A DNA stretch of 64,000 bases from Amycolatopsis benzoatilytica AK 16/65 (lineage in GTDB: Bacteria > Actinomycetota > Actinomycetes > Mycobacteriales > Pseudonocardiaceae), in assembly GCF_000383915.1 (NCBI RefSeq), contig NZ_KB912942.1, positions 8,636,470-8,700,469 on the forward strand. Reading direction: 5' to 3'. Below are positions 26,688 through 35,192 of the stretch, in pieces. How positions within the stretch are numbered: position 1 is the first letter of the stretch; each line of letters starts with the position of its first letter. A model generated the notes under the pieces. That model made no database searches. It was not told the DNA's origin and saw nothing but the letters and a program-made list of their open reading frames with translations. The translations under genes were made by a program, and so were the position numbers.

Positions 26688-27748
26688 GAGGTGGTCACCA
26701 CCCGCTGGCCGGCGCGCAGCCCGGCCGCCTTGATCTCCACCATGCCGCCGCTGAACAGCCCGGTCTCGACGCCGACGAGGCGCCGCTTGCCCTGGTCGTC
26801 GACCTCGACCGCGTACCCGCCTTCGGCGAGCGTGACCAGCGCGCCGACCGGCACCACCAGCACGTCCTTGTGCACCGCTTTGGTGAACTGGACGGATACC
26901 GGCACGTCGATCACGTCGCCGGCGGCGGCCGGGTCGTCCATCTTGATCTGCACGGCGACCTTGGCCTTTCCGTCGCCTTGGCCTTCCTTGTCGGCGGCCG
27001 CGGTGGTGCCGACGTCGGTCACCGTGCCGGTGAGCGTGGTCCCGTTCAGCGAGACGGACACCTTCGCGTCCTTCTGCGCGACGCTTTGCTTCGCCGCGTC
27101 CAGCTCGGCGGTGACGATCCGCGCGGTGCCGGTGTACTTGAACAACTCGCCCGCGCCCGGCGCGCCGAGCTGCCCGGTCACCGCCGATACCCGGATCTCG
27201 CCCGGAGCCAGCACCACGTCGGCCGGGTCGAAGGCGCCAGTCTGGTCCACGCCGAGCGACTTCTGCCACCGCTTGAGCGCGGTCTCGGTGGCCGCGGTGA
27301 ACTTCTCGTCCGGCGTGCCGAAACCGCCGTAACCCAACGCCCGCAGGTTCTCTTCGAGTTGCTTGACGTCCGGGCCCTTGTCCGCGTCTTTGTTCAGCGG
27401 GCGGTAGAACGGCAGCGTGCCGTAGAACAACGGGACCGGCTTGGCGTCCACTGTGTACGCGCTCTTGCCGCGGCTGAGGACGGCGCCTTGCGCGGGCAGC
27501 GACGTGATCGTCCCGCTCTTCTTGCCGGCCAGCACCGATTCCTTGCCGTAGCCGAGCTTTCCGGTCGCGTTCTCCTCTTCCTTCAGGTCGGAATTGGCTA
27601 TTTCCGCGGTCGCGACGGGTTTCGCCGCAGCGGTGGTCTCGCCGCCGGAAGCGACGTGCGTCAGCACGACCGCCGAACTCGTGCCGAGCACCACGACGGT
27701 CGCCCCGGCGGCGAGGAACCAGCGCGCGCGGTTGGTTTTGCCGGTCAT
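26684..27748 (-). CDS. Membrane-anchored adaptor (HlyD-like) with peptidoglycan-binding domain
   Basis: 354-residue extracytoplasmic adaptor. An N-terminal anchor helix ([20 protein letters not shown]) is followed by a lipoyl-like segment ([27 protein letters not shown]), a PG_binding_1 domain ([18 protein letters not shown]...[16 protein letters not shown]) and C-terminal beta-barrel sequence ([38 protein letters not shown]). Combination of adaptor and wall-binding domain is common in actinomycete MacB-like systems that lack an outer membrane channel. Translationally coupled at both ends. Confidence 0.88.
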   Translation of the reverse strand: MTGKTNRARWFLAAGATVVVLGTSSAVVLTHVASGGETTAAAKPVATAEIANSDLKEEENATGKLGYGKESVLAGKKSGTITSLPAQGAVLSRGKSAYTVDAKPVPLFYGTLPFYRPLNKDADKGPDVKQLEENLRALGYGGFGTPDEKFTAATETALKRWQKSLGVDQTGAFDPADVVLAPGEIRVSAVTGQLGAPGAGELFKYTGTARIVTAELDAAKQSVAQKDAKVSVSLNGTTLTGTVTDVGTTAAADKEGQGDGKAKVAVQIKMDDPAAAGDVIDVPVSVQFTKAVHKDVLVVPVGALVTLAEGGYAVEVDDQGKRRLVGVETGLFSGGMVEIKAAGLRAGQRVVTTS

Positions 27749-28278
27749 TTGCCCGTCGCCATTCCCATTCCGCAGGCTTTCAGCGCCGTTTCGAACTTGT
27801 CCTCGTCCGGTCCGATCTTGATGCCGCGCTGCTGCATCTGGCCGTTCGGGTCCGGGTCCGGATCCGGCATGTCGATGCCGTGGTCGCGCATGCATTTCGC
27901 GTCCTTGCGAGCGGCGTCCAGTTGTTCCGCGGTCATCTTCTTGGGCGCACCGCCGTTGGGCAGCAGCTTGCGGCACGCGTCGAGCGCCGTGTTCTGCCCG
28001 GGGTCGCCGGCGTTGAGAGTGATGGACTGCGGAGCGCCGTCGACCGGGTCCGGCATGTCGACGCCGTGCTCGCGCATGCATTTGGCATAGGCCCGCATAG
28101 CGTCCTGGTCGGAGGCGGCATTGGCCTTCCCGTCCCCGGAACCGGCCTGCGGGCTCGCCTTCGGGCTGGAGAGGGAGGCCACCTGCGACGCGGAATCGCC
28201 GGAGCCGCCGGACGAACACCCGGTGAGCAGGGCGAGCGCGAGCCCGGCGGCCACCACCGCCAGACGTGTTTTCCGCAT
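27745..28278 (-). CDS. Lipoprotein with duplicated CM-x2-HG-x-DMPDP motif
   Basis: 177-residue predicted lipoprotein: signal peptide with lipobox LLTGC (Cys21), Ser/Gly linker, then two tandem repeats containing [12 protein letters not shown] and [12 protein letters not shown], each followed by a stretch ending in a Cys ([19 protein letters not shown]). Four conserved cysteines suggest two disulfide-linked or metal-binding hairpins. AAGGAG precedes the ATG. First gene of the exporter operon, so it may capture cargo or sense the signal for the divergent two-component system. The motif family is common in actinomycetes but uncharacterised as far as I know. Confidence 0.85.
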   Translation of the reverse strand: MRKTRLAVVAAGLALALLTGCSSGGSGDSASQVASLSSPKASPQAGSGDGKANAASDQDAMRAYAKCMREHGVDMPDPVDGAPQSITLNAGDPGQNTALDACRKLLPNGGAPKKMTAEQLDAARKDAKCMRDHGIDMPDPDPDPNGQMQQRGIKIGPDEDKFETALKACGMGMATGK

Positions 28279-28426
28279 CGGATTCTCCTTAGCTCGAGCG
28301 GGTGGTTCCCGCCGGTGTTCAAGAAGTACCGAGGCAGCGATACAGGCGCGTTAAGCGATCTTGTTTATCCTCTCCTTATCCCCGGGCCGGCCACACTGTC
28401 CGCAACGGGAAACGAGGGAGGCCGGC

Positions 28427-29632
28427 TTGTCCGAGAAAAGCGCCGCGGCGGGCCGACGGTCGCTCCGGCTGTCCGTTCGGACTCGGCTGACCGCGCTGTA
28501 CGGGGGGCTTTTCCTGCTGGCCGGCCTGGTACTGGTGACAGTCACCTACATCGTGGTCAGCAATGTGCTGCCGGCCCCGGCGCAGTATCTGGAAGGCGTG
28601 CGCGCGGTGCGCCTCGGGACGGCTTTCCCGGCCGAACCGGTCCCCGGCGAAGCGACCGCGACGATAGTGCCGGTCCAGGGAGACGGGCAGGTGGCCCAGG
28701 CCGCCACCGAGGTGCTCACGGACTATCGCAGCTCGACAATGTCCACCTTGCTTCTCGCGTCGGTGATCGCGCTGGTCGTCACCGCCGGGCTGGCGGTGCT
28801 GTTCGGCTGGTTCATGGCCGGGCGCGCATTGCGCCCGCTGCACACGATCACCTCGACCGCGCGCCGACTCGAAGCCGGGAAGCTCGACCAGCGGATCAAC
28901 CTGGACGGCCCGCGCGACGAACTCAAGGAACTCGCCGACACCTTCGACGGAATGCTGGATCGGCTGGCCGGCTCGTTCGAAAGTCAGAAACGGTTCGTCG
29001 CCAACGCTTCGCACGAGCTGCGCACGCCGCTCGCGGTGCAGCGCACGCTGATCGAGGTCGCGCTGGAAAACCCCGACGCCGGGCCGGTGCTGGCCAAGCT
29101 CGGCGAACATCTGCTGCAGACGAACGAGCGCAGCGAGCGGCTGATCGAGGGACTGCTAGTGCTCGCCCGCAGCGATCGCGGGCTGAGCGCGCGCAGTCCG
29201 ATTCGACTGGACAAAGTGGTCCGTTCGGTCGTCAAACTCACCGCTGAGCAGGCGGCGGAGGCAGGGGTGACGGTGGAGACCCGGCTGCGCGCGCGGACCG
29301 TGATCGGCGACGCCGTGCTGCTCGAACGGCTGGTGCTGAACCTGGTCAGCAACGCGATCAGCTACAACGTGGCGGCCGGCTGGGTGTCGGTGGTGATCGG
29401 CGCGACGCCCGCGCTGACCGTGCGCAACTCCGGGCCCAATGTGGACAGTGCGGAGGTCGCGGGGTTCTTCGAACCGTTCCGGCGCGGCAAGCCCGACCGC
29501 ACCGGAGCCGGCGAACATTCCGGACTGGGCCTGTCGATCGTGCGTTCGGTCGCCCGGGCACACGACGGCGACGCGACCGCGCGCGCGAATCCGAACGGCG
29601 GGCTGACCGTCGAGGTCTGCCTGCCCGCTTGA
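28427..29632 (+). CDS. Sensor histidine kinase (HAMP-HisKA-HATPase)
   Basis: 401-residue membrane kinase. TTG at 28427 behind CGAGGGAGG is the best start; the open frame continues upstream to 28361 without a ribosome site. Order: helix 1 (about residues 25-45), short external sensor (about 100 residues), helix 2 (LLASVIALVVTAGLAVLFGW), HAMP, HisKA with ANASHELRTPL, then ATPase boxes NLVSNAISYN and GEHSGLGLSIV. Response regulator follows 42 bp later. Divergent from the lipoprotein/exporter operon, which the pair probably controls in a CseBC- or BceRS-like fashion. Confidence 0.92.
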   Translation: MSEKSAAAGRRSLRLSVRTRLTALYGGLFLLAGLVLVTVTYIVVSNVLPAPAQYLEGVRAVRLGTAFPAEPVPGEATATIVPVQGDGQVAQAATEVLTDYRSSTMSTLLLASVIALVVTAGLAVLFGWFMAGRALRPLHTITSTARRLEAGKLDQRINLDGPRDELKELADTFDGMLDRLAGSFESQKRFVANASHELRTPLAVQRTLIEVALENPDAGPVLAKLGEHLLQTNERSERLIEGLLVLARSDRGLSARSPIRLDKVVRSVVKLTAEQAAEAGVTVETRLRARTVIGDAVLLERLVLNLVSNAISYNVAAGWVSVVIGATPALTVRNSGPNVDSAEVAGFFEPFRRGKPDRTGAGEHSGLGLSIVRSVARAHDGDATARANPNGGLTVEVCLPA

Positions 29633-29674
29633 TCCTTATCTGGCCTTTATCGCCCGGACAGGCATGATGATCGA

Positions 29675-30337
29675 ATGCGGGTACTGGTGGTAGAGGACGA
29701 GCCGCTGCTGGCGGATTCGATCGCCGAAGGGCTCCGTCGCTATTCGATCGCGGTGGACGTGTGCTACGACGGCGGCGAAGCACTGGAACGCGTCTTCGTG
29801 CATTCCTATGACGTCGTCGTCCTGGACCGGGACCTGCCGACCGCGCACGGCGACGAGGTGTGCGCGGCGGTCGTCGACGCCGGCGGAGAAACCCGGGTCC
29901 TGATGCTGACGTCGGCGGCGGACGTGACCGACCGCATCGAAGGGCTGAATCTCGGCGCCGACGACTACCTGACCAAGCCGTTCGTCTTCGCCGAACTGGT
30001 CGCCCGGGTGCACGCACTGGCCCGCCGGGCGCGCCCGGCACTGCCGCCGGTGCTCTCGGCGGGCGGGCTGGTGCTGGATCTGCCCCGGCACCAGGCGTCC
30101 CGGGACGGGCGGTTCCTGCCGTTGTCGCCCAAGGAGTTCGCCGTGCTGGAAGTGCTGATGCGGGCGGACGGGACGGTGGTCAGCGCCGAACAGCTGCTGG
30201 AGAAGGCGTGGGACGAGCACGCCGACCCGTTCACCAACACGGTCCGGGTGACGGTGATGACGCTGCGCCGGAAGCTGGGCGCGCCCCCGGTGATCGAGAC
30301 GGTCGCCGGTGCCGGGTACCGCCTGACCTCTCCCTGA
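29675..30337 (+). CDS. OmpR/PhoB-family response regulator
   Basis: 220-residue regulator: receiver domain with EDEP acidic pocket, phosphoacceptor D51 (VVVLDRDLP), T/S switch in LMLTSAAD and K101 (LTKPF), then a winged-helix DNA-binding domain (LSPKEFAVLEVLMRADGTVVS, NTVRVTVMTLRRKLG, TVAGAGYRLT). Canonical in all phosphorylation residues. Partner of the kinase just upstream; expected to bind the 149-bp region between the two divergent operons. Confidence 0.93.
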   Translation: MRVLVVEDEPLLADSIAEGLRRYSIAVDVCYDGGEALERVFVHSYDVVVLDRDLPTAHGDEVCAAVVDAGGETRVLMLTSAADVTDRIEGLNLGADDYLTKPFVFAELVARVHALARRARPALPPVLSAGGLVLDLPRHQASRDGRFLPLSPKEFAVLEVLMRADGTVVSAEQLLEKAWDEHADPFTNTVRVTVMTLRRKLGAPPVIETVAGAGYRLTSP

Positions 30338-30383
30338 GCCCGTCCCGGCCGGCCGCGCCCTGGCCCGCTCCAGCCCCGGCGTT

Positions 30384-30434
30384 CCGCGAAGGGCTCCTTG
30401 CTGGACTCAGATTCCCCCAAGGGACCCTTCACGG
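30384..30434. repeat. Palindromic intergenic element, GTGAAGGG family
   Basis: CCGCGAAGGGCTCCTTG pairs with CAAGGGACCCTTCACGG around AGATTCCC; it starts 47 bp after the response-regulator stop and likely acts as its 3' end. Slightly decayed compared with the copy at 43592. Confidence 0.75.
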
Positions 30435-30473
30435 ACATTCAGCGGCCGATCCGCCAAATGGACTAAATGTCCG
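30432..30473. repeat. Second palindromic element type (CGGACATT...AATGTCCG)
   Basis: Perfect 8-bp outer arms CGGACATT and AATGTCCG flank an inner GCGG-N4-TCCGC stem. It abuts the GTGAAGGG element. A related copy with arms TCGGACA/TGTCCGA is at 39236-39272. Both lie upstream of a transcription unit. Confidence 0.55.
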
Positions 30474-30552
30474 ATTCTCGACTATGGACGGTTGTTGGCC
30501 GGTCACGAACTGCTCATGCTGAACAGCTATTCGGCAAGAGCAGGGGAAGCCA

Positions 30553-31488
30553 ATGCAGCAGCAGAGCATGGCGGTCCGGTGGCCGACCGGAACCGTCCGG
30601 TCCGGGTCGTTCCACCGGGCCCTTTCCGAGGCCGTGTACCGGCGCGGGCTGTCCCTTTCCCGGCTGCGCGCGCACCTCGCCGCGCACGGGGTGTCGGTCG
30701 CCGAGTCCACGCTGAGCTACTGGCAGCGGGGCCTGCGCAGCCCGTCGGCGCCGCGCTCGCTGGAAGTCGTGCGCGCGTTGGAGGCGGTGCTGGGCCTGCC
30801 GGCTGACAGCCTGGTGGTGCTGATCGGCCCGCACCGCTCGACCGACTCCGAGCGGCGGCCGTCGCTGGCGGAACTGCAGCAGAGCTGGGCCGAGACGTGC
30901 GCACTGCGCGAAGAACTCAGCGGATCCCCCAGCGGGCAGGAGAACGCGGACCTGGACGTCGCCACCGTCGTCGACGAGGTGACCCTCGGCCAGGACAGCC
31001 GGACGGTGAAGATCTCCTCGACGATGGTCGTCCGCGCTCGCCGGTCGGGCCCGGACAGCTTCCTGGTGACCCACCAGGACGAGGAAGGCAGCGACGTGAC
31101 CGGCACGGCGATCGTCGCGGTCGACGGCTGCCGGGCCGGCCGGGTGCGGCGGAGCCCGCGGTCCGCGGGCATGGTGTTCGAGCTGCTCTTCGACCGGGGC
31201 CTGGCCGAAGGGGAGACGCACACATTCGGGTTCACGCTGCACCCAGCGTCGTCGGTCCGGCCGCAGAGCTTCCACCGGATCGTGCGGTCGCGGATGTCGG
31301 CCTACCTGCTGCGACTGCACTTCGATCCGGGCGCGCTGCCCGCCCGGTGCCTGCGCACGATCCGGCCGAGGGAGGACCTGGACCCGCTGGTCAGCGAGCC
31401 GTTGTTCTGCGCGCCGGGCAGCACGGTGAGCGCGTACTTCGAGGAGCTGGGCGTGGGGATCGCGGGGGTGGACCTGATCTGGGATTAG
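30553..31488 (+). CDS. Helix-turn-helix (XRE-type) regulatory protein
   Basis: 311-residue protein. The N-terminal 80 residues form an XRE-like HTH (FHRALSEAVYRRGLSLSRLRAHL, VAESTLSYWQRGLRSPSAPRS, LEVVRALEAVLGLPADSLV). The remaining 230 residues form a beta-rich domain of unknown role, of a type common in actinomycete stand-alone regulators. GGGGAAGCC precedes the ATG. The stop overlaps by two bases the stop of the convergent secreted-protein gene. Target genes are unknown; the adjacent secreted pair is a possibility. Confidence 0.75.
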   Translation: MQQQSMAVRWPTGTVRSGSFHRALSEAVYRRGLSLSRLRAHLAAHGVSVAESTLSYWQRGLRSPSAPRSLEVVRALEAVLGLPADSLVVLIGPHRSTDSERRPSLAELQQSWAETCALREELSGSPSGQENADLDVATVVDEVTLGQDSRTVKISSTMVVRARRSGPDSFLVTHQDEEGSDVTGTAIVAVDGCRAGRVRRSPRSAGMVFELLFDRGLAEGETHTFGFTLHPASSVRPQSFHRIVRSRMSAYLLRLHFDPGALPARCLRTIRPREDLDPLVSEPLFCAPGSTVSAYFEELGVGIAGVDLIWD

Positions 31489-32279
31489 CACGGCTTCTCC
31501 GTCTCCGCCCGCTCCTTCACCCGGTGGCGCACCACAAACCCCACGCCCAGGAGCAACGCGGCCCCCAGCACGACCAGCCCGATCGGCACCGGTCCGGCGG
31601 ACCCGCCTTTCGGTCGCTGGACGTTCTGGGTGAACCCGATCCCACCGCCTCGCTGGTACTTCGAGCCGGGCAATTTGTCCGCGTACCGGTCGTGCACCTG
31701 CCGCTGGTAGTCGGCGAGCGGCACGAACTGGCCGACCGATGTCTGCGGCAGACTGGCCTGCAGCAGCACCACCCCGGCCGGGCTGAGGTCGTACCAGCCG
31801 TTGATCTGGGGTTCGTTCAGCAGCACCGAACCCGGCCGCAGCCGTGCGCTGAGCGCCTCCTCGTCGTTGCCGGACAACACGTTCCCGACCACCCAACCGC
31901 CCGGTGCGGCCTGCTTCGGGGCGGCGCGCAGGGTGGCTTTCGCCCCGCTCGCCGAGGTGGCCGTCACCGCGATCGAGCGGAGCACCCCGGCCGGCGCGTC
32001 CGGCTTGCCGGTGACGAAGTCGGCGTTGAGCGTGTAGACCGGGATTCCGTTGCCGGCCACCGTGATGCGGCCGGGATCGGAATGGTCGACCTGCCGGAAG
32101 TTCGACTTGGCGAAGCTGAGCGCGCGGTCCGTGCCCGCGGCGCGCACCGCGGCCGCGATGTCCTGGGGCGAGGGCGTCGCCACCCAGGAGGCCCCGGCGG
32201 CCTCGGCGGGTCCGGCGGACAGGAACGCGACGACAGCCGCCACCGCGCCGGCGGCGAACTTCCGGCAGGTCTGGCTCAT
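31485..32279 (-). CDS. Secreted, C-terminally anchored protein paired with cysteine peptidase
   Basis: 264-residue exported protein of unknown function: signal peptide (FAAGAVAAVVAFLSAGPAEAA), an extracellular domain of about 190 residues with no motif I recognise, and a C-terminal helix (VPIGLVVLGAALLLGVGFVV) followed by basic residues, so it is anchored facing outward. It begins 8 bp after the peptidase stop and is surely co-transcribed. A role as binding partner, inhibitor or retention factor for the peptidase is inference from the pairing. Confidence 0.78.
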   Translation of the reverse strand: MSQTCRKFAAGAVAAVVAFLSAGPAEAAGASWVATPSPQDIAAAVRAAGTDRALSFAKSNFRQVDHSDPGRITVAGNGIPVYTLNADFVTGKPDAPAGVLRSIAVTATSASGAKATLRAAPKQAAPGGWVVGNVLSGNDEEALSARLRPGSVLLNEPQINGWYDLSPAGVVLLQASLPQTSVGQFVPLADYQRQVHDRYADKLPGSKYQRGGGIGFTQNVQRPKGGSAGPVPIGLVVLGAALLLGVGFVVRHRVKERAETEKPC

Positions 32280-32287
32280 GGCCGCGG

Positions 32288-32968
32288 TCAGCCCTTCCGG
32301 ATGTTGACGACGGTGTCGTTCCAGCGGAACTGGGAATTGCTCTGGTACTGGTCGTAGTCCCAGGTCTGGTAGCGCTGGTAGGTCGGCCACGGGTCGCCGA
32401 CCATGATCGAGTTGTTCGAGCTGTCGTAGCCGTAGATGACTTCGGCGTGCCCGCCGCCGGACGTCCAGTAGATGCCGGTCAGGTTGAGGATCCCGGAGTC
32501 GACCTGGTTCTGGATCGACGCGTAGCTGATCGGGCCGTTCGCGTCCTGCGCGGAGAATCCGGTGCCCTGGAAGCCCTGGACGATTTCGGAGATCTGGGCG
32601 GCCTCGTTCGGGCAAGAACCGGACGCGGTGCCCTTGCCCGCCGCGCAGAAGTCTTCCTGCGAAGCGCTGCCGCCCTGGGACTGCTCGATGCTGGAGCCGT
32701 CCGCGGCCCAGCACCACTCGTCGTTCTGCTGCACCTGCTGGCTGTAGTCGAGCTGCTTGGACGCGGGCAGCGCGCGAGCCGCGCGGTTCCCGAGCGGCCG
32801 GATCTCGCGGACCTGCGTATGAGTCGCGGACATCGCCAGGCCGTTCGGCCGGTTCGCGTCGCCGTTCGACTGCGCGAACGCAGCGCCCGGCAACAACGCC
32901 ACGGCGAGCGCGGCTGCCCCGGTCGCGACCGTGATCCGGACGGTGCGCCGGCTGGGTCGGTAATCCAT
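32288..32968 (-). CDS. Secreted papain-like cysteine peptidase (C39/C70-like)
   Basis: 226-residue exported peptidase. AAGGAG precedes ATG at 32968; the signal peptide ends about AAFAQS. The catalytic triad is visible: C86 in QNDEWCWAADGSS, H174 in SGGGHAEVIYGYD and D192 in VGDPWP. The Q-x2-x-W-C-W-A arrangement matches the papain-like family grouped with peptidases C39-like and AvrRpt2. Two further cysteines (residues about 108 and 119) may form a disulfide. Substrate unknown; co-expressed with the anchored partner. Confidence 0.87.
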   Translation of the reverse strand: MDYRPSRRTVRITVATGAAALAVALLPGAAFAQSNGDANRPNGLAMSATHTQVREIRPLGNRAARALPASKQLDYSQQVQQNDEWCWAADGSSIEQSQGGSASQEDFCAAGKGTASGSCPNEAAQISEIVQGFQGTGFSAQDANGPISYASIQNQVDSGILNLTGIYWTSGGGHAEVIYGYDSSNNSIMVGDPWPTYQRYQTWDYDQYQSNSQFRWNDTVVNIRKG

Positions 32969-33320
32969 CGAATCTCCTTGTGCCAGACGGGGAAGGGAGC
33001 GCGCCGGGGAGCCCCGGACGCGCCTCACTGTGGGCCGCCCGCGCGGCGGTGAGCAACGGCGCAAACGCGCGCTGTGAGCGTTCACAAGGGATTCCCGGGG
33101 AGAAGGGCTGGCTCCGGTGCAGGGCCGGCGCCGGGGTTCGCAATATTCACAGAGCGTTCACAGGGCATGAAGCACGCGAGGACGGGATCCAGCGCAGCGA
33201 TCCGACCGGCATCGCGGTCGGCGGGCAAGCCCTGCGCGTCTCGCGAGGTGATGCGACCGCCGTCACGACGCGTACCGACAACTCGCGGACATCCGGCTGC
33301 CGTCGACTACATTCGACGGT
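32969..33320. other. Intergenic region upstream of peptidase and thyA
   Basis: 352 bp between divergent units (peptidase leftward, thyA rightward). It must hold promoters for both, but I see no convincing -35/-10 pair, palindrome or small gene. The peptidase ribosome site (AAGGAG) is at its left edge. Confidence 0.5.
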
Positions 33321-34118
33321 ATGCCGGACACGCAGTACGAAGATCTGCTTCAGCAGGTGCTCGACACGGGAGCCCGCAAGGAGGACCGGACCGGTACGGG
33401 CACCCGGTCGATCTTCGGGCACCAGTTGCGCTACCGGCTTGCCGACGGTTTTCCCCTGGTCACCACGAAAAAGGTGCACTTCCGCTCGATCGCCTTCGAA
33501 CTGCTGTGGTTCCTGCGCGGCGACTCGAACGTCACCTGGCTGCAGGACAACGGCGTGACGATCTGGGACGAATGGGCTTCCCCGGAGGGTGACCTCGGCC
33601 CGGTGTACGGCGTGCAGTGGCGCTCCTGGCCGACCCCGGACGGCGGGCACATCGACCAGATCAGCGAGGTGCTCCGCACGCTGCGCGAGAACCCGGACTC
33701 GCGGCGCATCATCGTGTCGGCCTGGAACGTCGCGGAGATCCCGCGGATGGCGCTGCCGCCCTGTCACGCGTTCTTCCAGTTCTACGTGGCCGACGGCGAG
33801 CTGTCCTGCCAGCTGTATCAGCGGAGCGCGGATCTGTTCCTCGGCGTCCCGTTCAACATCGCCAGCTACGCGCTGCTCACCCACATGATCGCCGACCAGG
33901 TGGGGCTGCGGGTCGGCGATTTCGTGTGGACCGGCGGCGACTGCCACATCTACGACAACCACGTCGAGCAGGTGCGGAAGCAGCTGTCGCGGGACGCGCG
34001 GCCGTTCCCGACCTTGAGCCTCAAGCCGGCGGACAGCCTGTTCGACTACCGCTACGAGCACATCGAGCTCGAGGGCTACGACCCGCACCCGGGCATCAAA
34101 GCCCCGGTCGCGGTCTGA
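33321..34118 (+). CDS. thyA: Thymidylate synthase (ThyA, folate-dependent)
   Basis: 265-residue enzyme methylating dUMP to dTMP with methylene-tetrahydrofolate. Near-identical in length to the E. coli enzyme. Motifs: [26 protein letters not shown], catalytic C148 in [14 protein letters not shown], then [25 protein letters not shown] (given here as the standard deoxyuridylate-binding region) and [15 protein letters not shown]. Its product dihydrofolate is recycled by FolA encoded 13 bp downstream, so the pair forms a functional unit. Confidence 0.96.
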   Translation: MPDTQYEDLLQQVLDTGARKEDRTGTGTRSIFGHQLRYRLADGFPLVTTKKVHFRSIAFELLWFLRGDSNVTWLQDNGVTIWDEWASPEGDLGPVYGVQWRSWPTPDGGHIDQISEVLRTLRENPDSRRIIVSAWNVAEIPRMALPPCHAFFQFYVADGELSCQLYQRSADLFLGVPFNIASYALLTHMIADQVGLRVGDFVWTGGDCHIYDNHVEQVRKQLSRDARPFPTLSLKPADSLFDYRYEHIELEGYDPHPGIKAPVAV

Positions 34119-34131
34119 CCGGGGGAGCGGC

Positions 34132-34593
34132 ATGATCGGGTTGATCTGGGCACAGTCGGCCAACGGCGTCATCGGCCGCGACAACAAGCTGCCCTGGCAC
34201 CTGCCGGAGGACATGAAGCACTTCCGCGCGGTGACCGCCGGTGCGACGGTGCTCATGGGCCGGCGTACCTGGGAATCGCTGCCGGACCGGTTCCGGCCGC
34301 TGCCCGGGCGGCGGAATCTCGTGCTCTCGCGGACGCCGCAGGAGGGCGCGGAGACTTTCCCCGACCTGGAGCAAGCGTTTGCGGCGGCGTCCGGTGACGT
34401 GTGGGTGATGGGCGGGGCGCGGGTCTACCGGGAAGCGCTCCCGTACGCCGACCGGATCGAAGTGACCGAGCTGCGCGACCACTTCGACGGCGACACCCTC
34501 GCGCCGGAGATCGGCCGGGAACCGGATTCGGTCGGGGAGTGGACGGAGTCGTCCAGCGGTCTCACCTACCGGTTCCTGAGCTGGGGTTCCTGA
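34132..34593 (+). CDS. folA: Dihydrofolate reductase
   Basis: 153-residue enzyme reducing dihydrofolate with NADPH. MIGLIWAQSANGVIGRDNKLPW is the classic N-terminus; the substrate-protonating acid is D27 in LPEDMKHF; VLMGRRTWESLP and WVMGGARVYREALPYADRIEVTE follow. Preceded by GGGGGAGCGG. Co-transcribed with thyA. Length and motifs are complete. Confidence 0.96.
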   Translation: MIGLIWAQSANGVIGRDNKLPWHLPEDMKHFRAVTAGATVLMGRRTWESLPDRFRPLPGRRNLVLSRTPQEGAETFPDLEQAFAAASGDVWVMGGARVYREALPYADRIEVTELRDHFDGDTLAPEIGREPDSVGEWTESSSGLTYRFLSWGS

Positions 34594-34876
34594 CCGACGG
34601 CCCCGCCCGGCGCGGACGCCCGGTCGCGACAGGCGTAGCTGAGGCCGTCGCTCGACCCGTCCGGCCAGGAAGCCAGCTGTTGAGGGCAGCCGTGCCGACT
34701 TTGGCGACGCGGCTTTCCAGCGTGCGCACGGAATCTACCCGGAGTTGGAGCCGATGGCCGGGCCGCGGGCGGGAGGACTACCTGGGTCACCCGGGTGATT
34801 GGGCCGGAGGGATGCGCCGCGGGCCTTTGCAGCTTGTCTCACCTGGTGCGCGCCGAACGGTCCGCTGGCCTATCCG
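34594..34876. other. Non-coding stretch after folA
   Basis: About 280 G+C-rich bases with no gene I can support. The frame that stays open through here into rph does so without a ribosome site or codon pattern and is discounted. It joins the repeat array that follows. Confidence 0.5.
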
Positions 34877-34987
34877 TGAAGGGCCCCTTGAGGGAATCCA
34901 AGTCCCTGAAGGGCCCCTTGAGGGAATCCAAGTCCCTGAAGGGCCCCTCGAGGGAATCCAAGTCCCTGAAGGGGCCCTTCACGGACA
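34877..34987. repeat. 30-bp tandem array built from the GTGAAGGG palindrome arm
   Basis: TGAAGGGCCCCTTGAGGGAA starts at 34877, 34907 and 34937, an exact 30-bp period, and a closing arm TGAAGGGGCCCTTCACGGAC at 34967-34986. Thus the left arm of the palindrome was copied three times. Because the unit is ten codons long, any frame across it stays open and gives a false repeat peptide (EGPLEGIQVP). Confidence 0.9.
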
Positions 34988-35098
34988 GACCGGCACACTG
35001 GCCGCCCAGGCATCACGACAGCACCACGTGAGGCAAGCAGTTACGGTGAATCTGCCGACTGGCCGAGAAATGGGGGAAACCTCCTCCCACTCTCAACG

Positions 35099-35130
35099 TA
35101 TAACGCACTGGGGGACTTGCCGCAAGACCC
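35099..35130 (+). promoter_or_regulatory. Promoter with rifamycin-associated element (RAE)-like palindrome
   Basis: TATAAC at 35099-35104 resembles a -10 hexamer. Six bases later comes GGGGACTTGCCGCAAGACCC (35111-35130), a CTTGC-C-GCAAG palindrome flanked by GGG/CCC. From memory this matches the 19-bp inverted repeat named the rifamycin-associated element, found upstream of rifamycin-inactivating and rifamycin-responsive genes in actinomycetes. It lies 63 bp before the phosphotransferase ATG. No clear -35 is visible. Confidence 0.7.
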
Positions 35131-35192
35131 GGGTGCGGGCGCAGAATCGTCGGCCGATGCCGCGAAACGCAGAAACGAGGGGCCCGACAAGC

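Noticed and set aside
34401..35192. Long open frame continuing upstream of rph with peptide repeats EGPLEGIQVP
   Set aside because: The frame is kept open by the 30-bp DNA repeat (ten codons); there is no ribosome site and the RAE-like promoter lies inside it.
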